This document shows positions 1 through 7,267 of a stretch of 64,000 bases of DNA, piece by piece. Under the pieces are notes generated by a model that was given only the letters and a program-made list of their open reading frames with translations, searched no databases and had not been told where the DNA came from. Both the position numbers and the translations under genes were made by a program. The DNA comes from Candidatus Methylomirabilota bacterium (lineage in GTDB: Bacteria; Methylomirabilota; Methylomirabilia; Rokubacteriales; CSP1-6), in contig DASTYT010000112.1 of the NCBI GenBank assembly GCA_035764725.1, forward strand, positions 1 through 64,000. The letters are read 5' to 3'. Numbering within the stretch: the first letter of the stretch is position 1; the number at the start of each line of letters is the position of its first letter.

Positions 1-1
1 C

Positions 2-1954
2 TCCACCGGCTCCATGGGGCTCGGGGCGGTGCAGGCGACCTTCGGCGCCTTCGCCGCGCGCTACCTCGCCGATCACGGCGCACCCTGCGGGCCGGAGCGC
101 TTCATCGTGATGGTGGGCGACGCCGAGCTCGACGAGGGCAACGTATGGGAGGCGCTGCTCGAGGAGCCGCTGGCCGCGCTGGGGACGGTCCGGTGGATCG
201 TCGACATGAATCGTCAGAGCCTCGATCGCGTGGTACCGGATTCGCGGCGCCACCAGCTCCGTGACATGTTCGCGGCGGCCGGGTGGCGCGTGATCGAGTG
301 CCGCTGGGGCGGACGACTGGCCGCCGCGCGGCAGGCGCCCGGCGGTGAGGCCCTGGCGCGGCGCCTCGAGGCCATGCCGAACGCGGAGTATCACGCGCTC
401 CTTCGCCTGCCCGCGGCGGCGGCCCGCAAGGCGCTCGTCACAGGCCCGGACGGCGCCCCCTCGTCCGCGCTGGAGCGCGCGCTCGGCGGGCGCTCCGACG
501 AGGAGGTGCAGGCGCTCCTGGGCGATCTCGGCGGCCACGACCTGGGCGCCATCCTCGCCGCCTACGAGGAGGCCGACCGCGAGCGCGACCGGCCCGCGGT
601 GATCCTGGCCGACACGCTCAAGGGCTGGGCGCTGCCGTTGGCCGCCGATCCCCTCAATCACGGCGCGCTCCTGTCGGCGAGCCAGATCGAGGCGCTGCGT
701 GCCGCATCCGGGATCCGCCCCGGGGAGGAGTGGGCGCGCTTCCCGGAGGACAGCGCGGAGGCCGCGTTCATCCGCGCCCGCCCACCGCTCTATCAGGCGC
801 CCCCGCCGCGCGCGCGTGCCATCGAGATGCCAGAGTCGCTGGGCGACGAGCATGCGGGGACCACCTCGACTCAGGAGGCCTTCGGCCGCGTGCTCGCCGG
901 CCTCGCGCGCCTGCCCGCGGGCGAGCGCGTGGTGACGGTGTCCGCCGACGTCGCCATCACCACCCATCTCGCGGGCTGGATCAACCGCAAGCAGGTCTAC
1001 GCGACGGCGGCCCGCCCGAGCCCCTTCGCGGAGATCCCGCAGGCCATGCAGTGGCGCGAGGCGCCCGCGGGCCAGCACGTGGAGATCGGCATCGCCGAGC
1101 ACAATCTCTTTCTGCTGCTGGGGGCGCTCGGGCTCACGCGCTCACTGTCGGGTGAGACGCTGCTGCCCATCGGCACTCTCTACGACCCGTTCGTCACCCG
1201 CGGGCTGGACGCGCTCTACCACGCGCTCTATTCCGGCGCGCGCTTCGTGGTGGCCGCGACACCGTCGGGAGTGAGCCTTTCCCCCGAGGGCGGCGCGCAT
1301 CAGTCCGTGATCACGCCGGGCATCGGCGTGGCCCTGCCGGGGATGACGTACTGGGAGCCGGCCTTCGGGCGCGAGGTCGAGTGGATTCTCCTCGACGGCC
1401 TCGCCCGCATGGCCCGCGGCGAGGGCGAGAGCCTGTACCTGCGCCTCTCGACGAAGCCGGTGGACCAGGCCCTGGCGCCGCCGCCGACCGCGGCCACGCG
1501 CGCCGGCGTCCTCGCCGGGGGTTATCGCCTGCTCGACGCGCGGGGGGCGTCCGGGTGGGATCCCGAGGAGAACGCGGTGTCGCTGTTCGCCGCGGGCGTG
1601 ATGGCGCCCGACGCGGTCGCAGCCGCGCGGACGCTGGCCGGCGAGGGGATTCACGCGAGCGTGTTCATCGCCACCAGCCCCGATCTCCTCTATCGCGGCC
1701 TCCGGCAGCGTCGCGGCGCCCTCGAGCGGCTGGTGGGCGCCGACGAGGAGGGCGTGCCCATCGTGTCGGTGCTGGACGGCCACTCGCACGGCCTGGCGTT
1801 CCTGGGCGCCGCGCTCGGCGTGCCGCAGATCCCGCTGGGCGTGGACGACTTCGGCCAGTCGGGCACGCGGGCGGATCTCTACCGCCACTACGGCATCGAC
1901 GCGCCGGCCCTCGTCGCGGCCGCGCGCACCCTGCTGGGCCGCGCCGCCGGCTAG
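2..1954 (+). CDS. 2-oxoacid dehydrogenase E1 / transketolase-like subunit, 5' partial
   Basis: Thiamine-diphosphate enzyme resembling the homodimeric pyruvate dehydrogenase E1 (AceE) family. The reading frame is open to the window edge, and residues before the first Met (S-T-G-S) continue the family motif STGSMGLG, so the true start lies upstream and Met at base 14 is internal. The ThDP-binding region starts with GDAELDEGNVWE; DTLKGWALPLAADPLNH and SPEGGAHQS follow the AceE pattern. The visible part is about 650 residues: the ThDP domain, a pyrimidine-binding domain (about residues 280-480) and a C-terminal domain. It would decarboxylate a 2-oxoacid in the cytoplasm; E2/E3 partners are not in the window. 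It converges on the OsmC gene 18 bases away. The substrate cannot be told from sequence alone, and transketolase is a less likely alternative. Confidence 0.8.
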   Translation, partial: STGSMGLGAVQATFGAFAARYLADHGAPCGPERFIVMVGDAELDEGNVWEALLEEPLAALGTVRWIVDMNRQSLDRVVPDSRRHQLRDMFAAAGWRVIECRWGGRLAAARQAPGGEALARRLEAMPNAEYHALLRLPAAAARKALVTGPDGAPSSALERALGGRSDEEVQALLGDLGGHDLGAILAAYEEADRERDRPAVILADTLKGWALPLAADPLNHGALLSASQIEALRAASGIRPGEEWARFPEDSAEAAFIRARPPLYQAPPPRARAIEMPESLGDEHAGTTSTQEAFGRVLAGLARLPAGERVVTVSADVAITTHLAGWINRKQVYATAARPSPFAEIPQAMQWREAPAGQHVEIGIAEHNLFLLLGALGLTRSLSGETLLPIGTLYDPFVTRGLDALYHALYSGARFVVAATPSGVSLSPEGGAHQSVITPGIGVALPGMTYWEPAFGREVEWILLDGLARMARGEGESLYLRLSTKPVDQALAPPPTAATRAGVLAGGYRLLDARGASGWDPEENAVSLFAAGVMAPDAVAAARTLAGEGIHASVFIATSPDLLYRGLRQRRGALERLVGADEEGVPIVSVLDGHSHGLAFLGAALGVPQIPLGVDDFGQSGTRADLYRHYGIDAPALVAAARTLLGRAAG

Positions 1955-1972
1955 ACGGCGCGGTCCGGCCGC

Positions 1973-2485
1973 TCAGGACGCGGCGCGCTCCGCGTCCTCG
2001 CCTCGCACGGTCACGGTGGCGCCGTCCATGCGCAGCGAGGCGTCCCACGTGATTGCGATGGCGTCCTTCACGCTCTGGTGCGCGGGGCATCCTTCCGGAT
2101 GCACGGCGAGGGTCCGGGTCGCGGCCTCCCGCGCCGCGGCGGGCAGCGTGATGTCGTAGTGCACGTGGATCGCGGTGATGCGAATGGTGCGTCCGATCCC
2201 GCGGATGCGGCCTTCCGCGGTGGCGGTGTACGACTCGCGGTCGAACTCGATCTTGCGCCCTGCCAGGGCGCCGCGCAGCGTGCCGTACATTCAGCCGGCC
2301 ACGCCCGCCACGATGTGATCGAGTGTCGACGCGATGGGCGGCCCCTCCTTGACGCCGTAGTACTGGCGCAGCGCGCCCTGCACCCCGTACACGACGGGCT
2401 CCGGCACCTCGCCGAGGTAGGCGTGGCGGTAGCCGTCCCGGTAGACCAGCCGGGTCCGTGAGATGTATTCGAACTCGTCGGCCAT
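1973..2485 (-). CDS. OsmC-like peroxiredoxin, probable selenoprotein (Sec65)
   Basis: The frame reads 64 codons from ATG 2485, meets TGA at 2293-2291, and continues in the same frame for 105 codons to a normal stop. The two halves together make one OsmC-family protein of 170 residues. The TGA falls in AGVAG-U-MYGTLRGAL, where OsmC/Ohr proteins carry the reactive peroxidatic Cys. The second family Cys is kept at residue 133 (EGCPAHQ). A perfect hairpin follows the TGA (see 2255-2271). A ribosome site (AGGAGG) lies just before ATG 2485. OsmC proteins reduce organic hydroperoxides in the cytoplasm. OsmC-like selenoproteins are known from metagenome surveys. A nonsense-mutated pseudogene is the alternative, but both halves are intact and the stop sits precisely on the catalytic residue. 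Confidence 0.85.
2255..2271 (-). promoter_or_regulatory. bSECIS-like hairpin of the OsmC selenoprotein
   Basis: On the mRNA strand, bases +20 to +36 after the UGA form GCGCCCU-GGC-AGGGCGC: a perfect 7 bp stem with a 3-nt loop whose first base is G (+27). Bacterial SECIS elements are small hairpins directly 3' of UGA with a G at the start of the apical loop, so placement and loop fit. It is coding sequence too. Confidence 0.75.
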
Positions 2486-2504
2486 GTGAGATCCTCCTGA
2501 GACG

Positions 2505-2533
2505 TTGGATGCCCGTAATGCCGGACGCGGTTC
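2505..2533 (-). promoter_or_regulatory. Weak candidate ECF promoter before the OsmC selenoprotein
   Basis: Minus strand GAACC-N16-GCATCCAA. The -35 and the 16-base spacer match the ECF motif found elsewhere in the window; the -10 matches 6 of 8 positions (consensus GTGTCYAA). The predicted transcript would start about 13 bases before ATG 2485. Listed as tentative because of the two -10 mismatches. Confidence 0.35.
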
Positions 2534-2556
2534 GCGCCACGAAGGAGGATACGCGC

Positions 2557-3879
2557 ATGTCGATGCCGACGCGATGGGCAGCGCTCGGGATTCTGGGGCT
2601 GGGGCTGATCGGGGGGACGGTCGCGCCTCGAGGCGCCTTCGGCGCGACCGAGACCGAGCTCCAGTCCGCGGTGTTTCGCGCCAAGCCGGCGGTGGTCATG
2701 GTCGGCGTGCGCGTGGGCGGCACCGCCACGGTGCGCTGCAGCGAGGGGCCGGCGGTGACGGTGCGGCCGGCCGCCATCGGGGAGCTCGGCAGCGGCGCCA
2801 TCGTGCATCCCGACGGCTGGATCGTGACCAACGGCCACGTGGTGCAGCCCTATCACGAGGGGCGCGACGGGGCCTTCGGGGCCGAGCTCCTCGAGAAGGC
2901 GATCGCCGAGGCCTGCGCCCCGGAGCTGGAGCCGCTGGCGCCGGCCACGCGCGTCGAGCGCATCCGCGCCCTTGCTGCCGAGCCGATGAACCGGGACGGG
3001 TTCGCCGTCGAGCGCGCGATCACCGTGAACCTCTCGAACGGGCGGGCGTATCCCGCCGCCCTCAAGTACTACTCGCCGCCCGCCTACGTGCGCACGGGCG
3101 AGAGCATGCGCGGCCGCGACGTGGCGGTCCTCAAGATCGAGGAGCGCGAGCTACCGGTGGCGCGGCTCGCCGCCCGCAGCACCGATCTCCACCTCGGCCA
3201 AAGCCTCTTCGTCATCGGCTTTCCCGGCGTCGTGGCGTCCCACGAGCTCCTGAGCCGCGCGACCCTCTTCGAGCCGACCATCACCACCGGTCGGATCTCG
3301 GGTTTCAAGGAGGACATCGGCGGGCAGCGCGTGATCCAGACGGACGCCGCGATCATCCAGGGCAACAGCGGCGGCCCGATGTTCGACGACCGGGGGTACG
3401 TGATCGGCGCGGCGACCTTCACCTCCCTCCAGGGCGACCAGGTGGTGCAAGGCTTCAACTTCGCCATCCCGGTGGAGACCATCCACGACGCCGCGCGCCA
3501 GGCAGGCTTCACGCCGCTGGGCGACAGCATGTTCACGCGGCTCTGGAACCATGGTGTGGACCTCTACCTGCGCGACCTCCATTACCGGGCGTACCGGAAC
3601 ATGAGCGCGGCCAACCGCATCCATCCGGGGTTTCCGGACGTGGAGCGGGTGCGCGAGGACTGCGACATCAAGCATCGGGAGCAGGGCTACCTCCACCGCG
3701 AGGAGGTGCAGTGGGGCGTGGCCGCTTTCGCCCTCCTCGCCCTCGTCGCCCTGGCGTGGTTCGGGGGCCGCTGGCTCGCCGCCGCCTCGCGGCGAACCCT
3801 GCGCCGCATCATCCGAGAAGAGCTGGCGGGCGCCCGCGCGGACGCGCCGGCTGGCGCGCCGACGCCGCCTCCGGCCTGA
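2557..3879 (+). CDS. Secreted or membrane-anchored trypsin-like serine protease (S1C/HtrA type)
   Basis: A 440-residue protease of the trypsin/HtrA fold. The start is ATG 2557, preceded by AAGGAGG at 8 bases spacing; further-upstream in-frame starts lack such a site. An N-terminal signal or anchor segment (about residues 8-30) ends near PRGAFGA. The catalytic triad is visible: His about 93 in TNGHVV, Asp about 188 in GRDVAVLKIE, Ser about 271 in IQGNSGGP. The His-Asp interval is longer than in typical HtrA proteins. No PDZ domain is recognisable; instead a hydrophobic helix at about 385-408 and a basic tail suggest a C-terminal membrane anchor with the protease domain outside the cytoplasm. 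Probable role: envelope protein quality control. It diverges from the OsmC gene, leaving about 70 bases for two promoters. Confidence 0.85.
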   Translation: MSMPTRWAALGILGLGLIGGTVAPRGAFGATETELQSAVFRAKPAVVMVGVRVGGTATVRCSEGPAVTVRPAAIGELGSGAIVHPDGWIVTNGHVVQPYHEGRDGAFGAELLEKAIAEACAPELEPLAPATRVERIRALAAEPMNRDGFAVERAITVNLSNGRAYPAALKYYSPPAYVRTGESMRGRDVAVLKIEERELPVARLAARSTDLHLGQSLFVIGFPGVVASHELLSRATLFEPTITTGRISGFKEDIGGQRVIQTDAAIIQGNSGGPMFDDRGYVIGAATFTSLQGDQVVQGFNFAIPVETIHDAARQAGFTPLGDSMFTRLWNHGVDLYLRDLHYRAYRNMSAANRIHPGFPDVERVREDCDIKHREQGYLHREEVQWGVAAFALLALVALAWFGGRWLAAASRRTLRRIIREELAGARADAPAGAPTPPPA

Positions 3880-3944
3880 TCGCCGCCCCGCACCATCTGC
3901 CCGCTCTCACTCACGCCCACGCCCGCCGACTTTGTGAGTGGAAA

Positions 3945-3963
3945 CATATCGGTTCACGATATG
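3945..3963 (+). promoter_or_regulatory. Inverted repeat, candidate MarR operator
   Basis: CATATCG-GTTCA-CGATATG: perfect 7 bp arms with a 5-base centre, overlapping the probable start codon of the MarR gene. MarR-family regulators often bind such palindromes at their own promoters, so autoregulation is inferred. It is markedly AT-richer than its surroundings. Confidence 0.5.
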
Positions 3964-4425
3964 ATTGGCGCGGTGCCATCGCCGCCGATCGACTACTGGA
4001 CACTGGCCGAGCTGCGGTATCAGATTCGCCGCTTCCTCCGGATTCGGGAGCTGGCGACGCGGGCCAAGGGTGTCGAGCCGCAGCAGTACGTGCTGCTGCT
4101 GCAGGTGAAGGGACTGGAGGGGCGGCGCCCCGCGACGATCGGGACGCTCGCGGAGCGGTTGCAGGTGGCGCACCACAGCGCGGTCGAGCTGGTGGACCGG
4201 CTGGTACGGCGGGGCATGCTCGAGCGGCGGACGATGAGTCCGGACCGGCGGTCGGTGGTGGTGCAACTGACCCCGAAAGGGAGCCGTCTGGTGCGCAGCA
4301 TCGCGGGGGCGTCGCTGTCGGAGCTTCGCATGGAGGGACCGGCGCTGGTGGCCGTCCTGCGGCGGCTCATCGGGAGGGGTAAGGGCGCGGGTGCGCGGAC
4401 GCGGCGGCGCCCGACGGCGAGATAA
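3961..4425 (+). CDS. MarR-family transcriptional regulator
   Basis: A winged-helix DNA-binding protein of 154 residues from ATG 3961; GTG 3934 would add nine residues and is possible, and neither start has a convincing ribosome site. The recognisable MarR core spans about residues 20-125: TIGTLAERLQVAHHSAVELVDRLVRRGMLERR is the helix-turn-helix (given here in family terms) and DRRSVVVQLTPKGSRLV is the wing. The C-terminal tail is strongly basic (Arg/Gly-rich). A 7 bp palindrome overlaps its start, suggesting autoregulation. It sits between the secreted protease and pal, which are plausible targets, but the ligand is unknown. Confidence 0.85.
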   Translation: MIGAVPSPPIDYWTLAELRYQIRRFLRIRELATRAKGVEPQQYVLLLQVKGLEGRRPATIGTLAERLQVAHHSAVELVDRLVRRGMLERRTMSPDRRSVVVQLTPKGSRLVRSIAGASLSELRMEGPALVAVLRRLIGRGKGAGARTRRRPTAR

Positions 4426-4473
4426 CGGTCGGCAGCGGGCCCGCCGGAGCGCGGCGCCCCAGGAGACGACGAG

Positions 4474-5055
4474 ATGACGATCACGCGTGGCTCGGTCCTG
4501 ATGGTCACGGTCCTGACGGTGGCGGCGCTGGGCGCGGCCGGGTGTCCAAAGCGTCCCGGCTCGGCCGTCGGAGCCGCCCCCGCTCCCAGCGGTACCGCAT
4601 CGGCCGCCTCTTCCGGCTCGATGGCCGCCGCGGGGCAGGGCAGCCAGTCCTCGGCGCAGCCCGGCGCGGGCGGCGGGAAGAGCGCGGCGACGATGCACCC
4701 CAGTGAGTTCAGCCAGATGGCGACCCTCAAGGACATCCGCTTCGACTTCGACCGCTACGACATCCGGCCCGAGGACGCGAAGGTCCTGGACGCGAACGCC
4801 AAGTGGCTCAAGGCCAATGGGAGCGTGCAGGTCCTGATCGAGGGGCACTGCGACGAGCGCGGCACCCAGGAATACAACCTCGCCCTCGGCGATCGCCGGG
4901 CCAAGGCCGCGCAGGCCTATCTCCTGAGTCAGGGCGTGAGCGGCAACCGCCTCCGCGTCATCTCGTACGGGGAACAGCACCCGCTGTGCGCGGCGCATGA
5001 CGAATCTTGCTGGCAGATGAACCGCCGGGATCATTTCCTCGGCGGCGGCCACTAG
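4474..5055 (+). CDS. pal: Peptidoglycan-associated lipoprotein Pal
   Basis: A 193-residue OmpA-family lipoprotein of the Tol-Pal system, which links the outer membrane to peptidoglycan. The signal peptide ends in the lipobox LGAAGC with lipidated Cys24. A Ser/Gly/Ala-rich linker (about 25-80) follows, then the OmpA-like domain (about 85-190) with IRFDFDRYDIRPED and the peptidoglycan-binding signature GHCDERGTQEYNLALGDRRA. The usual NRR-x-F ending is present as NRRDHF. AGGAGA lies just upstream of ATG 4474. No tol or ybgF genes are adjacent, so pal is detached from the usual cluster. An outer-membrane lipoprotein implies a diderm organism. Confidence 0.9.
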   Translation: MTITRGSVLMVTVLTVAALGAAGCPKRPGSAVGAAPAPSGTASAASSGSMAAAGQGSQSSAQPGAGGGKSAATMHPSEFSQMATLKDIRFDFDRYDIRPEDAKVLDANAKWLKANGSVQVLIEGHCDERGTQEYNLALGDRRAKAAQAYLLSQGVSGNRLRVISYGEQHPLCAAHDESCWQMNRRDHFLGGGH

Positions 5056-5063
5056 CCCCGAGG

Positions 5064-5831
5064 CTACGTATTTGCCCCGTTGGCGCCGTACTCGTGCAGA
5101 ACCCAGACGTTTGGCTCGACGTACGTTCCAAGGTTCTTCTCGATTTCGATAGTGACCGGAGCCAGCGCCCCGTCCACGACGAAGCTTCCGCTTTGCGTGA
5201 AGCTCCGGTGGGTCCAGCGCGACCAGGTCTTTATGGAGCCCGGGATGGTCATGGATTGATTGCATACGGACAGGATCTTGCCCCCCGTTGCGACGTGGGC
5301 GCGGAGCCACGGGTCGAAGATGCGTCCATCCTCCGTCTGTTTTCGCACATACTCTTCCATTGACAGCATCGGGAACTCGCTCTTCCTGCTGGGTCGGACG
5401 GGGGCCAGCGCGAATTTCATGCCTTCGTTCTTCCCGATCGCCTTCACGGTCTCGATCATATTCGTACTGAAGCCCTTTGCTCGGGCGTCTGGCGCAACCA
5501 CGATCGAGAGCATCACCTGAGTGTTGGGGGCCCGGCCCTCCCGTCGGTCGACGAACGCCTTTTCGATGGCCCAGGTCCACCCCGTTTCGGGGAGCTTTGA
5601 AAGCTCCCCGTCGAAATGTATGGGAACGCTGTTGGCGGCCGCGACCATCTTCCGACCGTCGAACACGATGAATTGATAGCGAGGGAATCGAATGTAGAGC
5701 CATGGCCACAGCCTTCTCGACAACGGGTCCTCGAACATGAAGGCCGGCCACTTGTCCTTCAAGAAGCGATAGAGCTGAAACCCCCGCAGCGCGAATGTCC
5801 AGCTCGTCAGCGAGGGATGCTCAATGCGCAT
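5064..5831 (-). CDS. GNAT-type acyltransferase-like protein
   Basis: A 255-residue protein with GNAT features: an acyl-CoA-binding-like segment near IVVAPDARAKGFS (about residues 115-125) and the family ending YVEPNVWVLHEYG. I recognise it as an uncharacterised GNAT-like family in which PxxFDPWLR and SMTxxGxxxxW are conserved. Start ATG 5831 has GGGGAG five bases upstream; GTG 5837 is the alternative. Its base composition is clearly lower in GC (about 55-58 percent by eye) than its neighbours, hinting at a different origin. It faces pal head-on, 8 bases apart. Substrate unknown. Confidence 0.65.
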   Translation of the reverse strand: MRIEHPSLTSWTFALRGFQLYRFLKDKWPAFMFEDPLSRRLWPWLYIRFPRYQFIVFDGRKMVAAANSVPIHFDGELSKLPETGWTWAIEKAFVDRREGRAPNTQVMLSIVVAPDARAKGFSTNMIETVKAIGKNEGMKFALAPVRPSRKSEFPMLSMEEYVRKQTEDGRIFDPWLRAHVATGGKILSVCNQSMTIPGSIKTWSRWTHRSFTQSGSFVVDGALAPVTIEIEKNLGTYVEPNVWVLHEYGANGANT

Positions 5832-5941
5832 GATCACTCCCCCCGGATGGCAGCGTCCTCACCGATGCTACCTCGGGAGCGATGATGTTCTTACTGGATT
5901 TGGCATAGGGCGACGCGGGAGCAGGGGGGCCGTCAGACCAC

Positions 5942-5983
5942 AAAAACGAGTTGGGGGGCGGCCCGACCGGGCCACCCCCCAAC
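5942..5983 (-). terminator. Rho-independent terminator of the PEP-CTERM gene
   Basis: Bases 5950-5983 fold into a very stable hairpin: 9 bp outer stem GTTGGGGGG/CCCCCCAAC, one mismatch, 5 bp inner stem GGCCC/GGGCC and a 4-base loop. On the minus strand it is followed by a run of five T (A-run 5942-5946), placing it 36 bases after the stop of the gene at 6019. Confidence 0.8.
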
Positions 5984-6018
5984 GGGACTTCAGAGCCTAC
6001 GCGCGTGCGGCGTGCTAG

Positions 6019-6882
6019 CTAGGCGGCCAGCCGCTTGCGGATCACCATGCCCACGAGGCCCACTCCCAGGAGCAGCAGACCAGCCGGAGCCGGCACCTGG
6101 GGGGTCGTCACGTTCTCGAGGAAGGCGATCACGAACCGGTCATTCTGCTGGCCTTCCGCGGTCAGGCAATTGAGCGTAGTCCCTGCCCCCGCCTCGCAGG
6201 CAGGGTCATGATTAGCATCGACCAGTCCCGCGACGTGCAGAATGAAATCCTCTCCCCCGAACGAGAACGGAACATCGAGAGTGCCGAGATTTTCGTTGAA
6301 GGTGAACTGGTCATCGCAGGTCGACCCGAGCGTGTTCGTCGTCTGGGTGCACGGCGCCTGGTTTTTCGTCTCCAGGAACGTGACCAGAGGATTGAAGGGC
6401 AAATCGAGGATCGTAGTACCGCCCGAGCTGAGGATAAGTTCTGTGTTCAGCTGGATCGTGGCGAGGAAGTTATCCTCTTGCGGGATCGCGTTGTTAGTGT
6501 GCCGAATCTGGGCCGTCTCGATGACGGTGCCGTTGTCGGTGATCGTGCCTGTTCCGGTCCCCGCGGGTATGCTACCAACGCTTGCAGGGGAGTTTGCCGG
6601 GAAGGGAACAAAGGTGGGAAGCGCGCCGATCGAGAGGTAGCTGTCGATGGCGGTGGTGGCGTTGTCCCAGTTCAGTCGCGTGGACGTGCCAGCGAACCCG
6701 CCGGTGCCGGCGAAGCCCAAGCAAGTAGTCCCAGAGCTGCACGTCCCCGACGCGTCAACCCAACCGACGTTGACGGTGACATCGAACGTGGTGGCTGTCG
6801 CAGCCGACGACCACCCGATGACCGCGGCGAGCGCGACCATTACTCCCATGAGCACCCTTGCAGTTCTCATCATTGGCTCCAT
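6019..6882 (-). CDS. PEP-CTERM sorting-domain surface protein
   Basis: A 287-residue exported protein. An N-terminal signal peptide (MMRTARVLMGVMVALAAV, cleavage near ATATT) precedes a Gly/Thr-rich beta-type region with four to six cysteines. The C-terminus VPAPAGLLLLGVGLVG plus RKRLAA is a PEP-CTERM sorting signal: Pro-containing motif, hydrophobic helix, basic end. Such proteins are cleaved by an exosortase and sent to the surface or exopolysaccharide matrix; no exosortase is in the window. Start ATG 6882 is chosen because a sigma-54-like promoter at 6967-6982 would begin transcription near 6955, making an ATG at 6954 unlikely. GC is lower than in neighbours. A rho-independent terminator follows. 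Function of the mature part unknown. Confidence 0.8.
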   Translation of the reverse strand: MEPMMRTARVLMGVMVALAAVIGWSSAATATTFDVTVNVGWVDASGTCSSGTTCLGFAGTGGFAGTSTRLNWDNATTAIDSYLSIGALPTFVPFPANSPASVGSIPAGTGTGTITDNGTVIETAQIRHTNNAIPQEDNFLATIQLNTELILSSGGTTILDLPFNPLVTFLETKNQAPCTQTTNTLGSTCDDQFTFNENLGTLDVPFSFGGEDFILHVAGLVDANHDPACEAGAGTTLNCLTAEGQQNDRFVIAFLENVTTPQVPAPAGLLLLGVGLVGMVIRKRLAA

Positions 6883-6966
6883 TCCCCCCACCTGTTGATT
6901 TTCGCCCGTTCGCCGCTGATTTCCCTGAGCCAGCCGCTGGCTTCTTTGAGTCATGCAAGGAGGGGC

Positions 6967-6982
6967 AGCAGGCCTCGTGCCA
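6967..6982 (-). promoter_or_regulatory. Sigma-54 (RpoN) promoter
   Basis: Minus strand TGGCACGAGGCCTGCT matches the RpoN consensus TGGCACG-N4-TTGCW at all but one position (C for T in the -12 element). The GG/GC spacing is exact. It would start the PEP-CTERM transcript about 73 bases before ATG 6882. PEP-CTERM genes are known to be commonly RpoN-dependent. Confidence 0.75.
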
Positions 6983-7043
6983 GTTCTACAACTACAACAA
7001 TATCAGCATGTTATGGCCCCTGAAAAAGTGCTAACCCTGGAAA

Positions 7044-7113
7044 CTGTAAAGGGCTTCATACATCGCCTGTAAAGGCCGCCGAGTCAGCCGCGGAAGCACC
7101 CATCTGTAAGGGG
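7044..7113. repeat. Three direct repeats CTGTAAAGG upstream of the RpoN promoter
   Basis: CTGTAAAGG at 7044-7052 and 7067-7075, and CTGTAAGGG at 7104-7112, all in one orientation. They lie about 60-145 bases upstream of the sigma-54 promoter, where enhancer-binding activators bind. They are candidate upstream activating sites. The 6883-7267 interval (385 bases) otherwise holds only this RpoN promoter and the ECF promoter at 7191. Confidence 0.45.
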
Positions 7114-7190
7114 TATGGCGGCCTATTCAGGCTGGCGGCGCGGCGCGCTGCGCGCGGCGGCGTGTCACTTCCGGTGAGAGCTCTAGTCCA

Positions 7191-7219
7191 GAACCGCCCC
7201 GGCGGCTCCCCGTGTCTAA
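7191..7219 (+). promoter_or_regulatory. ECF sigma-type promoter of the nucleotidyltransferase operon
   Basis: GAACC (7191-7195), 16-base spacer, GTGTCTAA (7212-7219). The same pair with the same spacing precedes the anti-sigma gene, bufA and NDH-2. Predicted start near 7225, giving a leader of about 43 bases before ATG 7268 with an AGAAAGG ribosome site. Confidence 0.75.
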
Positions 7220-7267
7220 GGCATAGCGCGCGGCTGAATCAGTGAGGCGCGCAGAAAGGCCGATGAC

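Noticed and set aside
14..16. ATG at 14 as the real start of the E1-like gene
   Set aside because: The frame is open to the window edge and the preceding residues continue the family motif, so the gene is truncated by the window.
2291..2293. Reading the OsmC gene as a nonsense-mutated pseudogene
   Set aside because: Both flanks are intact, in frame, and the TGA is exactly at the catalytic Cys with a SECIS-like hairpin after it; the same holds for two other genes here.
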